DNA of 11,285 bases from an uncultured Bacteroidales bacterium. Its GTDB lineage: Bacteria > Bacteroidota > Bacteroidia > Bacteroidales > UBA932. This document shows, in pieces, positions 5,943 to 11,285 of this stretch. The notes beneath the pieces were generated by a model that was not told the DNA's origin, made no database searches, and saw nothing but the letters and a program-made list of their open reading frames with translations. The DNA is taken from contig CAMJJO010000049.1 of NCBI GenBank assembly GCA_946406095.1, positions 1 to 11,285 of the forward strand. Direction: 5' to 3'. The position numbers and the translations under genes are program-made. Positions within the stretch are counted from its first letter, which is position 1, and every line of letters starts with the position of its first letter.

Positions 5943-7388
5943 CTACTGCTCGAATTCGTTATTCATCGCAGAAGCCACGGGGCCGGTCTGCGCATACAGC
6001 ACATCGTCCATTTCCAGGAACTTGACGCGCTCGCTCTTGAACACCATGTCGATGTCCCTGGTTTCGCCGTTACGGTGCTTTGCGATGATGATCTGGGTCT
6101 TCTCCTTATCTTCCGGATTGTCGGACAGGCCGACGAAGTCCGGACGGTGGATGAAGAGCACCATATCGGCATCCTGCTCTATGGAACCGGATTCGCGGAG
6201 GTCGCTCAGCTGAGGCTTGCCCGCGCCGCCGGTGCGCTGCACCGCCTGGCGGGAAAGCTGGGAAAGGGCGATGATGGGCACGTCCAGCTCCTTTGCGGTG
6301 GCCTTGAGCGTGCGGGAGATGGCTGCCACCTCCTGCTCGCGCATGCCCCTGAGCTCGGCAGGGCCCTGCATCAGCTGCAGATAGTCCACCACGATCAGCC
6401 TCACCCCCTTGTTCTTCACCAGGTTCTTTGCCTTGGTGCGGAACTCCATCAGGGGCAGGCCGGGAGTATCGTCGATGTAGAGAGGGGCCTTTGCGAGGTC
6501 CTTGATCTTATATTCGAGCTGCTCCCATTCGTATTGCTCGAGGCGGATGGCTCCCTTTATCTTGTCGGCGCTGAGGCCGGTCTCGCTCACGGCAAGACGC
6601 TTGGCCAACTGGCGTGCAGACATTTCCAGGGAGAAGAAAGCCACGGGCATGTGGTGGTCCACCGCGGCATTGCGCGCGATGTTGAGCGAGAAAGCGGTCT
6701 TACCCACGGAAGGACGGGCGGCGAGGATGATAAGGTCGCTCGGCTGCCAGCCCTGGGTGATCTGGTCCAGAGTCGGGAAGCCGGAAGGCACCCCGCTGAG
6801 GCCAGTCTTGTCCTGACGGTCCTGGATGTCGGAGATGACCTCGTTGAGAACGGAGCCTATCTCCTGCACATCCTTGCGGACGTTGTTCTGCACTGCATCA
6901 TAGACCTTGGACTGGGCCATGTCGATGAGGTCGTCCACATCCGTCGAATCGTCGAAAGCCTCCTTGAGGATGGCGTAGGACGCGGTGATGAGGTCCCTCT
7001 GTATGGTCTTCTGCTTGAGGATCTTGATGTAGTACTCCACGTGCGCGGCGGAACCCACCCTTTCGGAATAGTTCGCCAGCACGACCGAACCGCCCACGGC
7101 CTCCAGGTTCCCGAGGGCCTTGAGCTTTTCGCTCACGGTGATGATATCCAGCGACGTGTGCTCCTGGACGAGCTTGCTCATCGCCTCGAATATCATCTGG
7201 TTTTTCTTGTCGTAGAAGCAGTCCTTGGTGAGCTCCGCCATGGAAGCATCCACCACGGACGGCTCGAGCAGCATAGCGCCGAGCACGGCCTCCTCCGCCT
7301 CCAGGGCCTGAGGAGGTTTGTTCCCTATCTCGAGCCCGAGGGTGTCGATGTTGGCCTGCGCCTTCTTGCGTGTTTTCTGCTCTGCCAT
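5943..7388 (-). CDS. dnaB: replicative DNA helicase DnaB
   Basis: DnaB is the hexameric ring helicase that unwinds DNA ahead of the replisome. The N-terminal helical domain (about residues 25-130) carries PQALEAEEAVLGAML, and a linker leads to the RecA-like domain from about 200. Walker A is RPSVGKTA (225-232), the catalytic glutamate is E255 in FFSLEM, Walker B is LIVVDYLQLM (331-340, D335), then SQLSRQ (376-381) and SDLRESGSIEQDAD (395-408) with sensor and arginine-finger residues. At 481 residues it is full length with no intein. It stands between a zinc-ribbon gene (9-base gap) and rseC (1-base gap), an unusual position for a replication gene. Codon use resembles its neighbours, so recent transfer is not indicated. 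Confidence 0.98.
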   Translation of the reverse strand: MAEQKTRKKAQANIDTLGLEIGNKPPQALEAEEAVLGAMLLEPSVVDASMAELTKDCFYDKKNQMIFEAMSKLVQEHTSLDIITVSEKLKALGNLEAVGGSVVLANYSERVGSAAHVEYYIKILKQKTIQRDLITASYAILKEAFDDSTDVDDLIDMAQSKVYDAVQNNVRKDVQEIGSVLNEVISDIQDRQDKTGLSGVPSGFPTLDQITQGWQPSDLIILAARPSVGKTAFSLNIARNAAVDHHMPVAFFSLEMSARQLAKRLAVSETGLSADKIKGAIRLEQYEWEQLEYKIKDLAKAPLYIDDTPGLPLMEFRTKAKNLVKNKGVRLIVVDYLQLMQGPAELRGMREQEVAAISRTLKATAKELDVPIIALSQLSRQAVQRTGGAGKPQLSDLRESGSIEQDADMVLFIHRPDFVGLSDNPEDKEKTQIIIAKHRNGETRDIDMVFKSERVKFLEMDDVLYAQTGPVASAMNNEFEQ

Positions 7389-7397
7389 TCTTCCAGA

Positions 7398-8210
7398 CTA
7401 GATTTCGGGGTTGACGATGATGCGGCCGCAGTGCTCGCAGATCACCAGCTTGGTGCCGGAGGCGATGTCCACGAGGCGCTGGGGAGTGATGGTGTTGAAG
7501 CATCCTCCGCAAGCCTCTCCGTTATAGACGGGGACGACTGCAAGATGATTGTGCACGCTGGCCTTGATGCGCTCGTAGGCGCTCATTGTGCGGGCGTCCA
7601 GCTTGGCTGCAAGGGCGTCGCGCTTGTCGGTATAGGTTTTTTCTTCGTCTGCGGTCGAGTTGACAATTGCCGCGAGTTCCTCGTTCTTGGCTGCGAGGTC
7701 TTCGTTGCGGACGGAAATACGCTCCTCGTATTCCTCGATCTGCTTCTTGTCTTCTACGATGCGCTCCTTTGCTTCGGTAATGAACTTGTCCGCGATGCGC
7801 AGCAGCAGGTTCTCGTTCTCGAGCTCCTTGCTGATGGAGTCGTACTCACGGCTGTTGGCTATGTTCTCGAGCTGGGCCTTGTACTTCTCGATGTCTGCCT
7901 CGTGCTCGGTGATCTTGGCCTTGTTCACTTCGATTGCGGCCTCTTCGCCCTTGATTGCCTCGTTGAGGCGGTCGATCTTGGCCTTGAAACCCTCGATTTC
8001 TCCCTCGAGAGCCGCCACTTCGGCGGGGAGCTCGCCCCTGAGCTGCACGAGCTTGCCGATCTCGTTGTCGGCTGCCTGGAGCTGATAGAGCACTTTAAGC
8101 TTCTCGGTTACGCTGAGGTCGGAGTCTGCAAAGGTCTTCTGCAGACTGACGAAGGTCTCCCTCTCGTCGATGGGGGTCTCAACTTTCTTGACTGTTTTCT
8201 TGGTTGCCAT
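7398..8210 (-). CDS. coiled-coil C4-type zinc-ribbon protein (DUF164 / CT398-like)
   Basis: This 270-residue protein has a long charged helical hairpin (about residues 40-205, rich in Glu/Lys/Ala heptads) and a C-terminal zinc ribbon with C234, C237, C258 and C261 (CGGC and CEHC). The segment NSREYDSISKELE at the middle turn is a family signature. The family is widespread and its molecular role is not settled. A role in binding nucleic acid or a partner protein is a guess. No signal peptide is seen, so it is probably cytoplasmic. It sits 7 bases after nif3, a pairing I recall from many Bacteroidota. Its leader is AT-rich without a Shine-Dalgarno sequence, and a candidate promoter lies about 60 bases upstream in nif3. 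Confidence 0.9.
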   Translation of the reverse strand: MATKKTVKKVETPIDERETFVSLQKTFADSDLSVTEKLKVLYQLQAADNEIGKLVQLRGELPAEVAALEGEIEGFKAKIDRLNEAIKGEEAAIEVNKAKITEHEADIEKYKAQLENIANSREYDSISKELENENLLLRIADKFITEAKERIVEDKKQIEEYEERISVRNEDLAAKNEELAAIVNSTADEEKTYTDKRDALAAKLDARTMSAYERIKASVHNHLAVVPVYNGEACGGCFNTITPQRLVDIASGTKLVICEHCGRIIVNPEI

Positions 8211-8211
8211 A

Positions 8212-8223
8212 TTGTAATTACAA
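8212..8223. repeat. 12-bp perfect palindrome before the zinc-ribbon gene
   Basis: TTGTAATTACAA is its own reverse complement. It covers the nif3 stop codon and the spacer directly before the ATG of the zinc-ribbon gene. It could be an operator or influence initiation, but short AT-rich palindromes also arise by chance. Confidence 0.35.
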
Positions 8224-8997
8224 ATAATTTACCGGATTTGCCTTGCCGATATTTTCGGATATAAGGGATACAAAGGTAGGAAATTTTTTCCGTATAACGG
8301 AAAGCAGCACCTTTGTTATTTCAACTTCTGTCTCAAAATGCCCGGCGTCCACCACCATGAAGCCTTCCGGCTGGAAGAAATAATGGTAGGAAATATCGCC
8401 GCAGACATACATACGGGCACCGGCCTTTCGCGCTGCGGGAATCAAAGAAGTGCCCGAGCCGCCGCATACCGCAATCCTATCCACAGGGCCTTGAATCGGG
8501 GCCGAGCAGCGCACCACAGGCGTTCCCAGAGCCTTTTTCACAAGTGCTACCGCCTGGAGTGCGGGCAGTTCCCCCGGCAGGTCTCCGACCGCCCCGAAAC
8601 CGGCACCTCCTTCTTCCGGAGAAAGCACCTCGATATTTTGCAAGCCGATCTTTTCGGCAAGCGCAAAGCTCACTCCCCCGGGAGTCTTGTCCACACTGGT
8701 ATGGCAGCCATACACCGCCACGCCATTCTTCACGGCGGCGATCACCGCGGCTGCTCCCGGATCCTCCGGATAGAGGTTCTTGATGGGATGATAGATGAGG
8801 GGATGATGCGTTAGGATCATATCACATCCGCGGCGTACCGCCTCCTCCACCAGGGCGGCGGTGCAGTCGAAGCCGATCAGCAATCCGTGCACTTCCTGCT
8901 CGGGAGAACCTACCTGAAGCCCCGTATTGTCATATCCTTCCTGGAGTCGGGCCGGGGCGAACTCCTCTATCACGGCGATTATATCCTTTACTTTCAT
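8218..8997 (-). CDS. Nif3-like dinuclear metal-centre protein (DUF34, YbgI-type)
   Basis: This is a member of the NIF3/DUF34 family, toroidal hexamers with two metal ions per subunit. Its biological role remains uncertain; GTP cyclohydrolase-like or metal-homeostasis roles have been proposed. All metal ligands are visible: THHPLI with H64 and H65, CHTSVD with H99 and D103, and HFETE with H220 and E224. The N terminus carries the usual GYDNTGLQVG motif and the C terminus ends in NPVNYL. At 259 residues it is the short YbgI-like form without the inserted central domain of the ~365-residue versions. It overlaps the merR stop... start junction as ATGA (8994-8997). The last ~30 codons are much more AT-rich than the rest and contain a candidate promoter. 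Confidence 0.94.
   Translation of the reverse strand: MKVKDIIAVIEEFAPARLQEGYDNTGLQVGSPEQEVHGLLIGFDCTAALVEEAVRRGCDMILTHHPLIYHPIKNLYPEDPGAAAVIAAVKNGVAVYGCHTSVDKTPGGVSFALAEKIGLQNIEVLSPEEGGAGFGAVGDLPGELPALQAVALVKKALGTPVVRCSAPIQGPVDRIAVCGGSGTSLIPAARKAGARMYVCGDISYHYFFQPEGFMVVDAGHFETEVEITKVLLSVIRKKFPTFVSLISENIGKANPVNYL
8271..8278 (-). promoter_or_regulatory. probable internal promoter (-7 box) within nif3
   Basis: On the minus strand this is TACCTTTG followed by TA, a full match to the Bacteroidota -7 consensus TANNTTTG. The expected -33 position (about 8298-8303) reads TTTCCG, a weak match. Transcription would begin near 8265 and give the zinc-ribbon gene a leader of about 55 bases. It would also feed dnaB and rnf. 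The local AT-richness within nif3 supports a regulatory role, but coding constraint (Pro-Thr-Phe-Val) could also explain the match. Confidence 0.5.
8287..8303. repeat. 17-bp inverted repeat at the -33 position of the nif3-internal promoter
   Basis: Arms TTTCCGT and ACGGAAA are perfect 7-bp inverted repeats separated by ATA. The element lies in nif3 coding sequence (Ser-Val-Ile-Arg-Lys region) and 8 bases upstream of the -7 box at 8271-8278. Its place and symmetry are those of a dimeric repressor or activator site. It has no T-tract on the minus-strand transcript, so it is not a terminator for these genes. Confidence 0.4.
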
Positions 8998-9311
8998 AGC
9001 GTCTTCCGGATTTCTGCGAGCTGCTCGCGTATGTTCTTGAGGGATTCCAGGGCACGGACGCGCTTGTCCACCGTTGCCTTGTTGGCTGCAAGCTGTTTCG
9101 CCGCGCCTTCCAGGGTCAGACCCTGCTCCTTCACCAGCAGATGGATCTGCTTGAAGGTGTCGATGTCCTCGGCTGTGAAACGGCGGTCGCCGCGGGCGGT
9201 GCGGGAAGTCTTCAGATACTTCTCGAAATAGCCCGACCAGTAGCGCACCAGGGAGACGTTCTCTCCCAGGATCTCGGCGGTTTCGCCAATGGTGTAGAAC
9301 AGTTTACTCAT
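8994..9311 (-). CDS. small MerR-family helix-turn-helix regulator
   Basis: This 105-residue protein has the MerR N-terminal DNA-binding domain: FYTIGETAEILGENVSLVRYW (residues 5-25) forms the helix-turn-helix, RGDRRF (40-45) the wing, and the segment ending in LLVKEQGLTLEGAAKQL (58-74) the second helix pair. A short helix (about 80-104) could be the dimer coil. There is no C-terminal effector domain and no cysteine, so it is not a metal or redox sensor of the classical MerR kind. It belongs with the short MerR proteins often found next to an M23 peptidase in Bacteroidota; its targets are unknown. It starts 3 bases after the M23 stop, has no Shine-Dalgarno, and its stop overlaps the nif3 ATG. 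Confidence 0.9.
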   Translation of the reverse strand: MSKLFYTIGETAEILGENVSLVRYWSGYFEKYLKTSRTARGDRRFTAEDIDTFKQIHLLVKEQGLTLEGAAKQLAANKATVDKRVRALESLKNIREQLAEIRKTL

Positions 9312-9314
9312 ATG

Positions 9315-10268
9315 CTAATCCATTGATTGTCTGGTGTTTATGCTCATGAACAGGAAGTTCGGATACTCCTCCGGCTGGAGTGAGCCGAAGAGGTAGTTCA
9401 CCGGATTCCGGTAGGCCCCGTCCAGTTTCACCTCGTAGTGCAGATGCGGGGCATAGGCGCTGCCGGACATACCCACGGTGGCGATCTTCTTCCCCCTCTT
9501 CACCCGCTGTCCCCTCTCCACGAAGAGTTCGTCCAGATGCAGGTAGCGGGTCATATATCCCCCTGAATGTGCGATGGTTACTGTGTTGCCGTCGCCCTTC
9601 GAACTGCGGGTCACGTTCTCCACCACTCCGTCCGCCGGGGCAAACACCGGCGAGCCCTGCGGCACTATGATATCCAGCCCGTGGTGGACCACCTCCGTCT
9701 TGTAGAAAGGGTTCAGGCGTAGGCCGTCGGAAGCCCCGATCTGCGGGTAGCTCACATCCCTCACGGGGAGGGACATGGGCGGCATCACGAAGCCCTTCTG
9801 CCCGAGCGTGCGGTAGATCTTCTCGAACGCGGCATTCACCTCGCCGGCAGTCTCCAGCAGGGCGTCCGCCTTTCTGGAGGTGTAGGTCACTATCTTCCCG
9901 TCGGGGATGGTATCGGCACCGAAGAAGTACTCCAGCGAACCCACGGGATCCACCGCGGGAGCCTTGGTATGGAAGACTTCCTCGTAGATTCGGCCATCCT
10001 TCCAGGACAGGATTTCCATCGATTCCGACAGCAGTTCCTGCTTTTCCCGGATGTTCTCGAACACCTTCTCGTATTGCCTGTTCTCCCGGCGCAGGCGCTT
10101 TTCGGTGTCGGTGCTGAGCACGAGGGAAAGTATCAGGTAGATGACTATGAAGATCGACACCGACACCAGGAACACCCTCAACACAGACCAGATAATGGTC
10201 CATACCGAGCGCGTCACCTTGCGGACGGTCACCGCAGCGGCGTCGAATATGTAGGTCTTCTTGCTCAT
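9315..10268 (-). CDS. membrane-anchored M23 (LytM) peptidoglycan endopeptidase, downstream copy
   Basis: This 317-residue protein has a short basic cytoplasmic N terminus, one transmembrane helix (about 30-52), a coiled-coil stretch (about 53-85) and a C-terminal M23 domain (about 185-295) facing the periplasm. The zinc and catalytic residues are present: H195 and D199 in HHGLD, H244 in YLHLD, and H275/H277 in PHLHYEV. It should therefore be an active cross-link-cleaving endopeptidase and not a degenerate LytM activator. It ends in NPVNYLFGSL plus a short tail. Its ATG overlaps the stop of the upstream M23 gene by 4 bp, and AAAGGA about 9 bases before the start may serve as ribosome site. Confidence 0.92.
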   Translation of the reverse strand: MSKKTYIFDAAAVTVRKVTRSVWTIIWSVLRVFLVSVSIFIVIYLILSLVLSTDTEKRLRRENRQYEKVFENIREKQELLSESMEILSWKDGRIYEEVFHTKAPAVDPVGSLEYFFGADTIPDGKIVTYTSRKADALLETAGEVNAAFEKIYRTLGQKGFVMPPMSLPVRDVSYPQIGASDGLRLNPFYKTEVVHHGLDIIVPQGSPVFAPADGVVENVTRSSKGDGNTVTIAHSGGYMTRYLHLDELFVERGQRVKRGKKIATVGMSGSAYAPHLHYEVKLDGAYRNPVNYLFGSLQPEEYPNFLFMSINTRQSMD

Positions 10269-11233
10269 CGTCCGTGTCCTTTAAGCAGTTCCAGGGTCGA
10301 TTTCGTCTTAGGTCCGGATTCCTCGCGGCGGCGGGTGATCATGGCGATATACTCCTCCACCGTCATATCCAGATTCATATAGCTGTAGGGGTTGATGGCA
10401 TTGCCCCTGTAGATGACTTCGTAGTGCAGATGCGGGCCGGTCGCCTTTCCGGTCTTGCCGATGGCGCCGATCTGATCCCCGCGCAGCACCTTCATTCCCT
10501 TGGCCACGTCGATGCGGCTGAGGTGGGCGTAACGCGTCTTGTAGCCGAACCCGTGGTCGATTATGATCTCATTGCCATATCCGGTGAAACCATAACTCAC
10601 CTTCTCCACCACCCCGTCGCCGGTCACATAGACGGGATACCCCACATCGGCGGCGAAATCCTGACCGGCGTGGAAACGAGTGCCGCCATACACAGGGTCG
10701 GTGCGATACCCGAACGGGCTCGCCATGCGGTAAGACCCCTGCTTGGGAAGGATGGGAGGCACGGCCGGGATGTGAGAGACCATATCGCCGGCGTCGATCG
10801 CGATGCCGTACACCTCGTCCAGGGCCATGGTCTGAACGTAAGCGCGCTTGGTAAGTGCATTCAGACGCGCCGTCAGCGGATCCGCCCCGGGATCCGTCTT
10901 CGCCTCTTTCACCTCATCCGGAATCACGTTCAGGCCGAAAATCGAACGGTAGACAAAATCATCCCGCTCCTCTATTCCCCTCAACGTCTCCTCGCAGATG
11001 TCCATCTGGCGCTCTGCAAGGGCTATTTTGGACTGCCACATGGCATTCTCCTTCTTCAGCCGCGCCGTCTTGGGCAGATCCCATCCGAGGACGGACGTGA
11101 AGAGCCAGAAATAAAGCATGCAGAGACCTGCGACAGACAGCACTATAAGGATTGCGCGCAAAGGACGGGCGTAGCGGGGTTCCTCGCGGACCTCGTACTG
11201 CAGTGTGATGGGATTGAATACATACTGCGCCAT
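10265..11233 (-). CDS. membrane-anchored M23 (LytM) peptidoglycan endopeptidase, upstream copy
   Basis: This 322-residue protein has a cytoplasmic N terminus with the YVFNPITLQYE motif seen in Bacteroidota M23 proteins, one transmembrane helix (about 27-47), a coiled-coil region (about 54-90) and a C-terminal M23 domain (about 168-285). Zinc and catalytic residues are intact: H188 and D192 in HAGQD, H237 in YAHLS, and H268/H270 in PHLHYEV. The architecture matches the downstream neighbour, but outside the motifs the two sequences differ strongly, so the duplication is old or the genes were recruited separately. It should hydrolyse peptide cross-links in the cell wall from the inner membrane. 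The start follows 1 base after the stop of the gene running in from the right. Confidence 0.93.
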   Translation of the reverse strand: MAQYVFNPITLQYEVREEPRYARPLRAILIVLSVAGLCMLYFWLFTSVLGWDLPKTARLKKENAMWQSKIALAERQMDICEETLRGIEERDDFVYRSIFGLNVIPDEVKEAKTDPGADPLTARLNALTKRAYVQTMALDEVYGIAIDAGDMVSHIPAVPPILPKQGSYRMASPFGYRTDPVYGGTRFHAGQDFAADVGYPVYVTGDGVVEKVSYGFTGYGNEIIIDHGFGYKTRYAHLSRIDVAKGMKVLRGDQIGAIGKTGKATGPHLHYEVIYRGNAINPYSYMNLDMTVEEYIAMITRRREESGPKTKSTLELLKGHGR

Positions 11234-11234
11234 C

Positions 11235-11285
11235 CTACACGAACTTATAGCTTTCTATCTCCCTGAATCCACGCAGGAACGCATC
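11235..11285 (-). CDS. C-terminal end of an unrecognised gene entering from the right
   Basis: On the minus strand the 16 codons from the window edge read DAFLRGFREIESYKFV and end in TAG at 11235-11237, one base before the ATG of the M23 gene. The tight junction, like others in the run, suggests a true gene end and co-transcription. The stub is too short to assign to a family. Confidence 0.5.
   Translation of the reverse strand, partial: DAFLRGFREIESYKFV

Noticed and set aside
5940..8264. 774-codon open frame on the plus strand, antisense to dnaB and the zinc-ribbon gene
   Set aside because: Its codons align exactly with the codons of both genes, which share one frame. Antisense stops would need TTA, CTA or TCA codons, which these genes avoid. 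The translation has no recognisable domain, while both minus-strand genes are complete with family motifs.
8287..8303. Inverted repeat in nif3 as an intrinsic terminator
   Set aside because: On the minus-strand transcript the stem is only 7 bp and is followed by A-rich, not T-rich, sequence, and it lies inside the coding region.
10274..11266. 330-codon plus-strand open frame over the upstream M23 gene
   Set aside because: Antisense shadow aligned with the M23 codons; no promoter or recognisable protein features.
1..11285. CRISPR arrays, tRNA or rRNA genes, insertion sequences, integrases, defence or biosynthetic systems
   Set aside because: No direct-repeat arrays, no tRNA-like cloverleaf, no transposase or integrase motif, and nearly every base is taken up by housekeeping genes on one strand.

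Overview
The window reads as a core-genome stretch of a fairly GC-rich member of the Bacteroidales. The clues are the gene families and their order (rseC followed by rnfB-C-D-G-E-A, a Nif3 homologue beside a C4 zinc-ribbon protein, MerR beside M23), a promoter element of the Bacteroidota type (TANNTTTG), and mostly poor Shine-Dalgarno sequences. The exact family cannot be read from this sequence.

Every gene lies on the minus strand, so transcription runs from right to left. From the right edge (11285) the order is: the last 16 codons of an unrecognised gene, two tandem membrane-anchored M23 (LytM) endopeptidases, a small MerR-type regulator, a Nif3/DUF34 dinuclear-metal protein, a coiled-coil C4 zinc-ribbon protein, the replicative helicase DnaB, RseC, the six subunits of the Rnf complex (rnfB, C, D, G, E, A), and a small outer-membrane beta-barrel protein. 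A strong intrinsic terminator follows at 52-85. Gaps from the M23 genes to rnfA are at most 9 bp and several junctions overlap, so about 10.7 kb looks like one transcription unit, or nested units, with no internal terminator that I can see.

Functionally there is an envelope block (two M23 peptidases), a housekeeping block (MerR, Nif3, zinc-ribbon, DnaB) and an energy/redox block (RseC-Rnf). Rnf is a membrane ferredoxin:NAD+ oxidoreductase coupled to Na+ or H+ translocation. All its cofactor-binding features are present: the RnfB and RnfC iron-sulfur clusters, the intramembrane cysteines of RnfA and RnfE, and the covalent-FMN threonines of RnfD and RnfG. The RnfG flavinylation motif is unusual in sequence.

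I see no CRISPR array, tRNA, rRNA, insertion sequence, phage gene or defence system, and nothing that I would call a new system. The best non-textbook signals are a probable internal promoter with two palindromes buried in the 3' end of nif3, the variant RnfG motif, and uneven use of strong Shine-Dalgarno sites inside the rnf operon.
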